The notes below the pieces were generated by a model that saw nothing but the letters and a program-made list of their open reading frames with translations, searched no databases and was not told the origin of the DNA. The translations under genes and the position numbers were made by a program. 64,000 bases of DNA from Novosphingobium sp. SG707 (GTDB lineage Bacteria > Pseudomonadota > Alphaproteobacteria > Sphingomonadales > Sphingomonadaceae): the NCBI RefSeq assembly GCF_012275515.1, contig NZ_JAAZQL010000001.1, positions 1,133,125 through 1,197,124 of the forward strand. Direction: 5' to 3'. Positions 36,134 to 44,290 of this stretch are shown in pieces (the first letter of the stretch is position 1; every line of letters begins with the position of its first letter).

Positions 36134-36178
36134 GGGATTATCCTTTCAAATTCAGGGTGTAACTTGCAATGGCGCGGC

Positions 36179-36943
36179 TCATGCGCCGGTGGGGATGGGA
36201 TTTTCGGCAAGGCTCTGGTTGAAGGCTTCGAACAGCGTGTGTTCACCCGCCCCCGGATTGTCGCGCAGCGGGCGAACGGCATCGACAATCACTTCGGGAT
36301 CATCCTTGGCCAATTCGACCAGCGTCTGTTCGATGAAATCGGCCAACGGCATCGCGCGCGGATCGCCGCTCTTGTAGATCAGGTCCGTATCCACCCAAGG
36401 CGGCGCGATTTCCTGCACCCGCACACTGGTGTTCCGCAATTGAAAGCGCTGCGACAGGGCGAAAGAATGGATCGCGGCCTTGGTGGCCGAGTAGATCGCG
36501 TTGCCCGCCAGCGGCACGAAGGCTAGAACGCTGCTGGTATAGAGCACGGTGGCCTCGGGCCTGCTCTTGAGATGCTCGATCAGCGCCGCCGTCACCCGGA
36601 CAGGGCCGAGCAGGTTGGTGGCAACCAGTTCCTGCGCCACCGCATCGTCGATCGGGCCGGACACATCGTCAAAGGGCATGAAACCGGCATTGTTGAACAC
36701 GACATTGAGGTCGGGATATTTGGCGATCAATTCTTGCGCGGCGGCCTGGATGCTGTCCAGCCGGGTGACGTCAAGCGTGATGCCCTCCATGCCGGGGTTG
36801 GCCGCGGTCACTTCATCGAGCAGCGCGGCGCGCCGACCCGAAATGATGACCTTGTTGCCAAGCCTGTGGAGCGCCTCGGCCAGACCGCGACCGATGCCGC
36901 TGGTGCCGCCGGTGATGAAAATGGTGTTGCCGGTAAGTTTCAT
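36179..36943 (-). CDS. Short-chain dehydrogenase/reductase (DltE-like)
   Basis: SDR of 254 aa. The cofactor motif TGGTSGIGRGL (about residues 11-21), NNAG (about 86-89) and catalytic YSATK (about 152-156) are all present. The overall pattern resembles DltE/YdfG-like oxidoreductases. It lies between another SDR and the AhpD-like gene on one transcript. The substrate is unknown. Confidence 0.87.
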   Translation of the reverse strand: MKLTGNTIFITGGTSGIGRGLAEALHRLGNKVIISGRRAALLDEVTAANPGMEGITLDVTRLDSIQAAAQELIAKYPDLNVVFNNAGFMPFDDVSGPIDDAVAQELVATNLLGPVRVTAALIEHLKSRPEATVLYTSSVLAFVPLAGNAIYSATKAAIHSFALSQRFQLRNTSVRVQEIAPPWVDTDLIYKSGDPRAMPLADFIEQTLVELAKDDPEVIVDAVRPLRDNPGAGEHTLFEAFNQSLAENPIPTGA

Positions 36944-36981
36944 GGGATCGGTCCTTTGATCGGGAGACTGGGTTGGCGGGA

Positions 36982-37788
36982 TCAGGCCGCCTGTCCAAAG
37001 CGCGGGGCGGAGCGGGTGGCGGAAAGTTGGGGCCCGAGCGCATGGCGGGCCGCTTCAAAAGCTTGCCAGAGCTCCACATCGCGCAAGGCGGGGATGGTCG
37101 TGGTCTCGCCCTGATCCAATCCGGCCAGCGCCGCATCGACCATATCGGCCGCGTCCATCACGACCTCGCTGGGCAAATGTTCAACCGGCAGGCCGCCCAG
37201 CGCCCAGAAATCGGTGCGCGTGGCGCCCGGCAGCACGGCCTGCGCCCGGATGCCCTTGTCGGCCATTTCGTGGTTCAGCGAAGCGGTGAAGGCGTGAACG
37301 AAAGCCTTGGTGCCGCCATAGACGCCGTTGAGCAATTCGGGCGCCAGCGCCACGATCGAGGCGATGTTGATCACCACGCCCCCGCCGCGCGCCACAAAGC
37401 CGGGGACGGCGGCATAGGTCAGCCGCATCAGCGCGGTGACATTGAGCTGCACCATGGCATCCATCCGCTCGACATCACTTTCCAGCAGCGGGCTGTGGGT
37501 GCCGATCCCCGCATTGTTGACCAGCGCGGTAATGCTGGCATCTTCGCGCAGCACTTTTTCGACGCGGGCAAGATCCGCCCTGTCACCCAGATCGGCGGCA
37601 AGCACTTCGACCGCGCGGCCGGTTCTGTCCGAAATCCGGGCGGCCAGATCCTGTAGCTTGTCCTTGTTGCGGGCCACAAGGATGAGGTCATGGCCGCGGG
37701 CCGCAAGGCGGTCGGCATAGATGGCGCCGATACCCGTGGAAGCGCCGGTGATCAGCGCGGTGCCTTGGTGGGATGAGGTGGTGGTCAT
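36982..37788 (-). CDS. Short-chain dehydrogenase/reductase
   Basis: 268-aa SDR with TGASTGIGAIYADRL (about residues 15-29), NNAG (about 92-95) and YGGTK (about 157-161). It is the first gene of the SDR-SDR-AhpD operon and is transcribed away from the GlxA-type regulator. No feature fixes the substrate. Confidence 0.87.
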   Translation of the reverse strand: MTTTSSHQGTALITGASTGIGAIYADRLAARGHDLILVARNKDKLQDLAARISDRTGRAVEVLAADLGDRADLARVEKVLREDASITALVNNAGIGTHSPLLESDVERMDAMVQLNVTALMRLTYAAVPGFVARGGGVVINIASIVALAPELLNGVYGGTKAFVHAFTASLNHEMADKGIRAQAVLPGATRTDFWALGGLPVEHLPSEVVMDAADMVDAALAGLDQGETTTIPALRDVELWQAFEAARHALGPQLSATRSAPRFGQAA

Positions 37789-37854
37789 GGGCCGGATCCT
37801 TTCTGGGGGAGAGCGCCGTCGCTCTCGACAAGGGCCTTATGGACGTGATCCGCT

Positions 37855-37892
37855 ATGTCTGATATGACGTATAAACTACGTTTTTCAGACAT
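37855..37892. promoter_or_regulatory. Inverted repeat upstream of GlxA-type regulator
   Basis: Perfect 8-bp arms ATGTCTGA (37855-37862) and TCAGACAT (37885-37892) are separated by 22 bases. The spacer itself contains ACGTATAAACTACGT with a repeated ACGT. It lies 18 bp before the regulator start, in the divergent region with the SDR operon. Confidence 0.5.
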
Positions 37893-37909
37893 TGGTTTTG
37901 GAGGCCTCG

Positions 37910-38851
37910 ATGCCGCATGTTTCCATGGTCCTCACTCCCGGCTTCCAGTTTCTGGCGCTGGGCGTGCAGGCAGGCTTTGAACTGGCCAATGCCCAGAAGG
38001 GTGAGGAATATTATACGCTTTCCATGGCATCGGTGGAGGGCGGGCCGGTCATATCCTCCAGCGGCTTTGCCGTGCCGACCGTCAGGCTGGACGAGGTGGG
38101 GCCGATCGACACTTTGCTGATGATGGCCGGGCTGGAGCCGCCGCCGCAACAGGATGAGGCCACGCTGGACAGGCTGCGCGCAATGGCGCGGGAATCGCGG
38201 CGGATCGCGGGCCTGTGCACCGGCGCCTTCCTGCTCGGACAGATGGGGTTGCTCGACGGGCGGCGGGCCACCACCCATTGGGCCTATGCCCGACAGATGC
38301 GCGACACTTTTCCCAACGTGCGGGTGGAGGATGACCGCATTTTCATCAACGAAGGCACGGTGTGGACCTCGGCCGGTCTGACTGCCGGTCTCGATCTTGC
38401 CGTGGCCCTCATCGAGAAGGACCTTGGGCGCGACCTCGCTTCCTCCGTCGCGCGGCGGCTGGTCATGCATCATCGCCGCGCGGGCGGACAATCCCAGCAT
38501 TCCGAGCTGCTCGACCTGGCGCCCAGCAGCGACCGAATCCAGAAAGCCCTGATCCATGCCCGCGCCCATCTGGCCAACCCACTGACCGTGGACGAACTTG
38601 CCGAGGTGGCCGCACTCTCGCCCCGCCAGTTTGCCCGCGCCTTTCGCGCGGAAACCGGCCAGACGCCCGCCAAGGCGGTGGAGCAGATCCGCCTTGAAGC
38701 GGCCCGCCTGATGATCGAGGAAACCCGCCACCCGATGGACCGGATCGCCCGCGAGTCAGGCTTTGTGGATCTGCGCCGGATGCGCGAGGCCTTCATGCGC
38801 CAATACGGCCAGCCACCCCAGACCCTGCGCCGATTGGCAAGGGTCGATTAG
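37910..38851 (+). CDS. GlxA-family AraC regulator with DJ-1/PfpI domain
   Basis: 313-aa regulator starting at ATG 37910 with GGAGG 5 bases upstream. Residues about 1-170 form a DJ-1/PfpI-like domain, with the nucleophile-elbow cysteine in IAGLCTGAFLLGQ (about residue 102). Residues about 210-313 form the AraC double helix-turn-helix (LTVDELAEVAALSPRQFARAFRAETGQTP and the second HTH near RIARESGFVDLRRMREAF). It is divergent from the SDR-SDR-AhpD operon and is its likely regulator. Confidence 0.9.
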   Translation: MPHVSMVLTPGFQFLALGVQAGFELANAQKGEEYYTLSMASVEGGPVISSSGFAVPTVRLDEVGPIDTLLMMAGLEPPPQQDEATLDRLRAMARESRRIAGLCTGAFLLGQMGLLDGRRATTHWAYARQMRDTFPNVRVEDDRIFINEGTVWTSAGLTAGLDLAVALIEKDLGRDLASSVARRLVMHHRRAGGQSQHSELLDLAPSSDRIQKALIHARAHLANPLTVDELAEVAALSPRQFARAFRAETGQTPAKAVEQIRLEAARLMIEETRHPMDRIARESGFVDLRRMREAFMRQYGQPPQTLRRLARVD

Positions 38852-38982
38852 AGGCGGCCGATCACGGACGGCCGATTTGCCGCCTTTGCGCCCCGCCCCG
38901 GACGTTTCGATTTGGCTAGGGGAAACTCCTAAGCGCCGGAATTGGACTATATTATTCCGCCTGGGCCAGAAGATGGGGCATC

Positions 38983-40338
38983 GTGATCAATGGTCGAGAT
39001 CCCATGTTCAGAAAATCATCCAAGCCATCACTGGAAACGCGCCTGGCCGAAGCCATGTTTGAACAGTCTCCTGATGGTATGCTGCTGATTCAGAATGGCG
39101 TGTTCACCGCTTGCAATGCCGCGTCCGAAAAGATCTACGGCTATCCGCGCAGCCGAATCATCGGCGGCACGCCGGTCGACTTTTCCGCGCCGATCCAGAC
39201 GGATGGCCGCCCGGTTGCCGAATGCGTGAACGAAAGGCTGCATGAAGCCTTCTCCAACGGATCGGCCCGGTTTGAATGGATCAATCTGGACAATACCGGC
39301 GCAACCAAGCGCATTCTGGTGACCCTGCTGCCCACGCGGATCGAGGGCGATCAGGAAGTTCTGGTGATCGTGCAAAGCCTTGCCGAAACAGCGCAGGTCG
39401 TCGACCAGCTGCGCGAAGGGCTGGAACAGCTCTCGCGGGGCAATCTGACCTATCAGATCACCACGCCCTTCCGTTCGGATTACGAAGGGCTGCGCACCAG
39501 TTTCAACGCGGCGGTCGATGCCATCGGCTCCTCGATGGGGCGGGTCGTAAAAACCGCGCAGATGGTGGCCGCCGGCTCCAGCGAAATCGGCGGGGCGGCG
39601 CAGGACCTCTCCTCTCGCACCGAGCAGCAGGCGGTCAAGGTCGAGGCCACCGTCAACGCCTTGCATGAAATTGGCAACACGATGGCGCAGGCCGCACGTT
39701 CGGCCCAGACGGCCAATGCCATGGTGGAGCAAACGCGCAAAAGCGCCGAGCAATCGGGCGATGTCGTGGCGCGCGCGGTCGAAGCGATGGGGGCGCTAGA
39801 AGCATCCTCGCGCGAGATTTCGGACATCATCAGCGTGATCGACGCCATTGCGTTTCAGACCAACCTCCTGGCGCTAAACGCCGGGGTGGAGGCCGCGCGC
39901 GCGGGCGATGCGGGGCGCGGTTTTGCCGTGGTCGCATCCGAAGTGCGCGCCTTGGCCCAGCGCAGCGCCGATGCCGCCAAGGACATCAAATCGCGCATTC
40001 AGGGTTCGGCCGTTCAGGTGGAAAACGGCGTCCGTCTGGTGATGGAAACGGGCAATGCCCTCTCGCGCATTGCATCGGGCGTGGGCGAGATCAGCGGCAT
40101 GGTCAACGCCATTGCCGCCGACACGAATGAGCAGGCAGGCAAGCTGCAAAGGGCCAATCAGACCGTGGCGGAAATGGGCACCATCGCCCAGAGCAATGCG
40201 GCCATGTCGGAAGAGACGTCGGCCGCCGCGCGCGGGCTGAGCGAACAATCCGACACGCTGATCCGCGAGTTGCAGCAGTTCCGGACCGGCGGCCCCGCCC
40301 ATGCCGAAGCGCAGCGCCAAAGGCGGTGGGCGGCCTGA
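38983..40338 (+). CDS. Soluble PAS-domain methyl-accepting chemotaxis protein
   Basis: Chemoreceptor-like signalling protein of 451 aa from GTG 38983 (ATG 39004 is the alternative). A PAS domain at about residues 20-125 is followed by a short HAMP-like segment and a long coiled-coil MCP domain whose hairpin tip is [32 protein letters not shown] (about 285-316). There is no membrane helix or signal peptide, so it senses an internal cue. No che genes occur in the window, so the partner array is elsewhere. Confidence 0.9.
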   Translation: MINGRDPMFRKSSKPSLETRLAEAMFEQSPDGMLLIQNGVFTACNAASEKIYGYPRSRIIGGTPVDFSAPIQTDGRPVAECVNERLHEAFSNGSARFEWINLDNTGATKRILVTLLPTRIEGDQEVLVIVQSLAETAQVVDQLREGLEQLSRGNLTYQITTPFRSDYEGLRTSFNAAVDAIGSSMGRVVKTAQMVAAGSSEIGGAAQDLSSRTEQQAVKVEATVNALHEIGNTMAQAARSAQTANAMVEQTRKSAEQSGDVVARAVEAMGALEASSREISDIISVIDAIAFQTNLLALNAGVEAARAGDAGRGFAVVASEVRALAQRSADAAKDIKSRIQGSAVQVENGVRLVMETGNALSRIASGVGEISGMVNAIAADTNEQAGKLQRANQTVAEMGTIAQSNAAMSEETSAAARGLSEQSDTLIRELQQFRTGGPAHAEAQRQRRWAA

Positions 40339-40363
40339 TCGCCTGCAGGGATCAAAGCATGGC

Positions 40364-41929
40364 CTAATTGACGCTGCGGCTTTGTCCCTGCCAGAACTCG
40401 GCGCGCATGGCCTTCTTGTCGAATTTGCCCACCGGGGTGCGCGGCAGGTTTTCACGAAAGAACACGTGTTTGGGCGCCTTGATGCTGCCCAGCCGCGCCT
40501 TGCAATGGGCCATGATGGCGGCGGCATCGGGCGCCTTCGCCGGATCGGCCACCACCAGCACGCTGACCGCCTCGCCCCATTTTTCGTGCGGGATGCCGAT
40601 GGCGGCGCATTCATGGACACCCGGCATTTCAGACACTACAGCCTCAACCTCGCTGCAAAAGACGTTGAAACCGCCGGTGACGATCATGTCCTTCTTGCGG
40701 TCGACGATATAGAAAAAGCCGTGCTCGTCGCGGCGGCCAATGTCGCCGGTGTGATGCCAGCCATGGGTGCGCACCTCGGCGGTGGCCTGCTCCATCTCGA
40801 AATAGCCGTCGCAAACGATGCCCCCGCGCCCGACGATCTCGCCCACCTCGCCTACAGGCAATAACGCGCCATCGTCATTCATCAATTCGACGCGCACAGA
40901 CATCGTGGCCCGCCCGCAACTGGCCAACCGCTCGGAATGATCGCCGGCAGCGGCGGCTGCCACGATTTCGGGCGGCAGCCATGTGGCGATAAGATGGAAT
41001 TCGCTCTGTCCATAGGATTGGCACAGGCAAGGGCCAAACACCTCCACCGCCTGCCGCAGCTTTTCCGGGCTGCAGGCCGAGCCCGCCAGCAGAAAATAGC
41101 GCATGCTGGAATAGTCATAGTGGCGCACATCAGGGTGGGCCAGCATCGAATAGAGCGCCGTGGACGGCAGAAACATATGGGTGACGCGATGAGTCTGGAT
41201 CGCCTCCATCACCGCGTGGGCGTCAAAGGCGGGCAGCATCACAATCGTCGCCCCCATGGCGATCCCCGCCAGCGCGAAAGGTCCTGCCGCATGGGACAAG
41301 GGCGCGGTGGCAAGGAACACCGGTATCTCTTCAACCGCCATCAACATGGCGATGCTTTCCAGCATCGTGCCCCAACTGCGGTTCAGCGCGCGCACCCCTT
41401 TGGCCGGACCCGTAGTGCCGCCTGTGGCGATGATCGCGCAGAGTTCGCGGTCGCCCCCATCCGGGCTGCCCAAATCGGGCATATCCGGCGCATCGGCGGG
41501 CAGCATGAAGCCATCGAGGCAAGGATTGCCTGCATCGGGCGCATCAAGGCAGATCAGATGCCGGATCGATGGCACTTGCCGCGCGGCCTCATGCGCCTCG
41601 GCAGACAAGCTGGAATGATAAAACAGCCATCCCGCGCGCACATAGCGCAGATAGGCAATCGTATCAGGCAGCGCATTGCGGGTGTTGACCGGGATCCACA
41701 CCGCCCCTGCGCGCCACAGCGAGAGCATCGCCGTCAGCACGCCCGGATGGTTGGGCGACATGATCGCCACGGCCTCCTGCGGCTGCAGGCCCGCCGCCGC
41801 CATGGCGCCCGCCAGACGGTGCGTCATCCGCTGCATCGCGGCATAGGTGATCGCGCCCTGCGCGGTTTTTAGTACAGCACGGTCGGGATAAAGCCCGGCG
41901 GATTTGTCGAAATAGTCGATGTTGCGCAT
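40364..41929 (-). CDS. Acyl-CoA synthetase (AMP-forming ligase)
   Basis: ANL-superfamily ligase of 521 aa starting at ATG 41929; a TTG at 41944 would overlap the upstream stop. Motifs: P-loop IIATGGTTGPAKGV (about residues 165-178), YGQSE (about 308), HTGDIGRRDE (about 392) and the C-terminal catalytic lysine in GKFDKKAMR (about 507). It is the last gene of the aromatic operon, so activation of an aryl-alkyl or aryl-beta-keto acid to its CoA thioester is the likely role. Fatty acid activation is the alternative. Confidence 0.87.
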   Translation of the reverse strand: MRNIDYFDKSAGLYPDRAVLKTAQGAITYAAMQRMTHRLAGAMAAAGLQPQEAVAIMSPNHPGVLTAMLSLWRAGAVWIPVNTRNALPDTIAYLRYVRAGWLFYHSSLSAEAHEAARQVPSIRHLICLDAPDAGNPCLDGFMLPADAPDMPDLGSPDGGDRELCAIIATGGTTGPAKGVRALNRSWGTMLESIAMLMAVEEIPVFLATAPLSHAAGPFALAGIAMGATIVMLPAFDAHAVMEAIQTHRVTHMFLPSTALYSMLAHPDVRHYDYSSMRYFLLAGSACSPEKLRQAVEVFGPCLCQSYGQSEFHLIATWLPPEIVAAAAAGDHSERLASCGRATMSVRVELMNDDGALLPVGEVGEIVGRGGIVCDGYFEMEQATAEVRTHGWHHTGDIGRRDEHGFFYIVDRKKDMIVTGGFNVFCSEVEAVVSEMPGVHECAAIGIPHEKWGEAVSVLVVADPAKAPDAAAIMAHCKARLGSIKAPKHVFFRENLPRTPVGKFDKKAMRAEFWQGQSRSVN

Positions 41930-41936
41930 GGGCCTG

Positions 41937-42944
41937 CTATCCAAACGGGTTGATCAGCACCTTGCAGTCATGGGTGCGCCGCCGCAGCGCCTCGAAACGC
42001 TCCGGCGTGGCGGACAGCGTAATCGTGTCGGACACGAGATGGCGCGGCTCGGGCGCCCCGCTGCACAAGGCGTCGAGGGCGGCCTCATATTCCTGCGTGT
42101 GGAAGAAGGCCGAGGTGACCAGCCGCACTTCCTTCGACAGCATGGCAAAGGAATTGAACGTGTCGGGCTGGGTGCAAAGGCCCAGCAGCAGGATCGTGCC
42201 GCGCGGGCGGATCTGCTGCACCGCCTGCGCGATCAGGCCCGGACGGCCCACGCATTCGATCACCACATCGGCCTTACCGCCCAGAGCGCGCTCTGCTGCG
42301 CCGACGGGATCGTCGGGTTCGGCGACAAAGCCGGTCGCCCCCATCGCCAGCGCGCGCTCGGCCTGAAACAGGGCCACATCCTGCACCACCACCGCGCCCG
42401 CCCCGCGTCGCCGCGCCCAGAAGGCGGCGGCAAGCCCGATCGGCCCGCCGCCCAGCACCAGCACTTTGTCGCCGGTTTTCATGCCCGACAGATTGATGCC
42501 ATGCAGCGCCACGGCCAATGGCTCGATGATCGCGCCATCGGCAAGACTGGCGCTCTTGGGCAGGCGCACGCACTGGTTGGGCCGCGTGACGGCATATTCG
42601 GCATAGCCGCCGCCCTGCAGCCCGAAATGCTCGCACCAAGCCACCTCACCCGCCACGCAGGCGGGGCAATGGCCGCAGCTTTTAAGCGGGCTGACCGCGA
42701 CGAGGTCACCCGTGGCAAAACCCTCGACATCCTTGCCCAGCGCCACGACTTCGCCCGCGAATTCATGGCCCAGAACGCTGCCCGCAGCCATGCCATAGGC
42801 CGGGTCCTCCGTCATATGCAGATCCGACCCGCAAATGCCGCAGCGCCCGACCTTGACCACAATCTCGCCAGCGTCCGGCGTGGGATCGGGCAAGGTTTCG
42901 AGCGCCAGCGGCCTGTGCAGCCCCTGCATCACGACTGCACGCAT
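41937..42944 (-). CDS. Zinc-dependent alcohol dehydrogenase (MDR, threonine-dehydrogenase-like)
   Basis: 335-aa medium-chain dehydrogenase. The catalytic zinc region CGICGSDLHMTED (about residues 34-46), GHEFAGEV (about 59-66) and the four-cysteine structural zinc loop CGHCPACVAGEVAWC (about 87-101) are all present, as is the NAD motif VLGGGPIGLAAA (about 158-169). It lies between a dihydroxyacetophenone-dioxygenase-like cupin and the CoA ligase, so oxidation of a side-chain alcohol of an aromatic intermediate is likely. Confidence 0.87.
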   Translation of the reverse strand: MRAVVMQGLHRPLALETLPDPTPDAGEIVVKVGRCGICGSDLHMTEDPAYGMAAGSVLGHEFAGEVVALGKDVEGFATGDLVAVSPLKSCGHCPACVAGEVAWCEHFGLQGGGYAEYAVTRPNQCVRLPKSASLADGAIIEPLAVALHGINLSGMKTGDKVLVLGGGPIGLAAAFWARRRGAGAVVVQDVALFQAERALAMGATGFVAEPDDPVGAAERALGGKADVVIECVGRPGLIAQAVQQIRPRGTILLLGLCTQPDTFNSFAMLSKEVRLVTSAFFHTQEYEAALDALCSGAPEPRHLVSDTITLSATPERFEALRRRTHDCKVLINPFG

Positions 42945-42956
42945 CAGCCCAGCCCT

Positions 42957-43493
42957 TTACACGTAGAGCTTGGGATTGATGGCGATGCCATTGTCCCGGC
43001 AATAGGTCTCATAGTGGTTGATGAACCACCACACATCAGCGGTATCGACCAGATTGGCCTGATCGTCGAAGAAGTCGATCGGCCCCTGCATCCAGCCAAA
43101 CAGCTTGCACCCTTCGGGATGCTCGGTCACCAGCGTATGGCTTTCGCCCGGCACTTCAAGGATGAGGCCGCCCGGCGTGGCCGTCCAGTCATATTCCAGA
43201 TAGCGCACACTGCCTTCGAGACAGACCATGGTGATCGTGCCGCGATGCAGATGGGTGCCGATCACCCCCGGCCCCTTGACCCACAGGATGTTCGAAAACA
43301 GGTTCTGCCGCACGTCAAAGGCCAGATGCTTGATCGCGGCATGTTCGCCAAAGGGCACCCATGGGCTGTCCACATCGGTCTGCGCATCGATATAGCGCCC
43401 GCCGGGGCTGAGGCGATCAACCAGGGCCTTGTGCGGGAATTTCACATCGACAATGGCGGCCTTGTTCGAAGGCGGCGCGGTCATAACGGCCAT
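42957..43493 (-). CDS. Cupin of the 2,4'-dihydroxyacetophenone dioxygenase family (1)
   Basis: 178-aa single-domain cupin. The start is ATG 43493 with GGAGAG 7 bases upstream; longer in-frame ORF sequence is discarded because it overlaps the SDR. The iron-ligand set HxH...E...H is visible as His81, His83, Glu99/100 and His119. The frame PWVPFG...IKHLAFDVRQN...GPGVIGTHLHRG is characteristic of this family, whose reference enzyme cleaves 2,4'-dihydroxyacetophenone to 4-hydroxybenzoate and formate. It is one of three paralogues in the same operon. Confidence 0.82.
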   Translation of the reverse strand: MAVMTAPPSNKAAIVDVKFPHKALVDRLSPGGRYIDAQTDVDSPWVPFGEHAAIKHLAFDVRQNLFSNILWVKGPGVIGTHLHRGTITMVCLEGSVRYLEYDWTATPGGLILEVPGESHTLVTEHPEGCKLFGWMQGPIDFFDDQANLVDTADVWWFINHYETYCRDNGIAINPKLYV

Positions 43494-43531
43494 GGCAATT
43501 CTCTCCTTTATAATTTTGTCTGTGATACATA

Positions 43532-44290
43532 CTAATGCGCCGTCTGGCCGCCGTCGATCACAAATGTGGCGCCATTGATGAAACTGGCCCCATCGCTGCA
43601 CAGATGCAGGACGGTGGGGGCGATTTCCTCGGGTTGCGCGGCGCGGCCGGAAATGTTCTGTGCGAAGAACATGTCGGTAAAGGCGTTGCTTTCGGCCCAA
43701 TGGCGGGTCATCGGCGTGACGACAAAGCCGGGGGCGATGCAATTGGTGCGGATGCCGACCCGCGCATATTCCACCGCCGCCGCCTTGGTCAGGCCCGCCA
43801 CGGCATGTTTCATCGCGCAATAGGCGCTCATATTAGGGTCCGCGATCAAGGCCCCCACGCTGGCCGTATTGACAATCGCCCCGCCGCCCACGGTCAGAAA
43901 GTGCCGGATTTCCGCTTGCATGGCATAGAACACGCCCTTGAAATCAACATCAATGGCCAGATCCAGCTCCTCGGGCGTCACCTCATGGATCGGGCGCTGG
44001 GGCGGCAAAACGCCCGCATTGTTGAACGCGCAATCCATCCGCCCGAAATGCGACAGGCACGCCTTGACCAAAGCCTCAACCGCCGCCGGATCGCGCACAT
44101 CGGTATGGCAAAACTCCGCCTTGCCGCCCGCCGCCGCGATCATTGCGCGGGTTTCCTGCGCGCGCGGGTCGATGTCGCCGATCATCACGCCGGCCCCCTC
44201 GGCGGCAAAGGCAAGGGCGGTGGCACGCCCGATGCCCGTTGCCGCGCCCGTAATCAGCACAGCCTTGCCGTCAAACCGCGCGCCCATCAT
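43532..44290 (-). CDS. Short-chain dehydrogenase/reductase
   Basis: 252-aa SDR with TGAATGIGRATAL (about residues 14-26), NNAG (about 91-94) and YCAMK (about 156-160). Its ATG overlaps the flavoprotein stop by 4 bp. Coupling to the 4-cresol-dehydrogenase-like pair suggests it oxidises the benzylic alcohol that enzyme makes, for example a 1-(4-hydroxyphenyl)alkanol to the ketone. This is inferred from operon position. Confidence 0.87.
   Translation of the reverse strand: MMGARFDGKAVLITGAATGIGRATALAFAAEGAGVMIGDIDPRAQETRAMIAAAGGKAEFCHTDVRDPAAVEALVKACLSHFGRMDCAFNNAGVLPPQRPIHEVTPEELDLAIDVDFKGVFYAMQAEIRHFLTVGGGAIVNTASVGALIADPNMSAYCAMKHAVAGLTKAAAVEYARVGIRTNCIAPGFVVTPMTRHWAESNAFTDMFFAQNISGRAAQPEEIAPTVLHLCSDGASFINGATFVIDGGQTAH

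Noticed and set aside
43494..43820. Long N-terminal extension of cupin 1
   Set aside because: The extra residues overlap the SDR gene in another frame and are low complexity. The ATG at 43493 has a good ribosome site and matches the length of the sister cupins.
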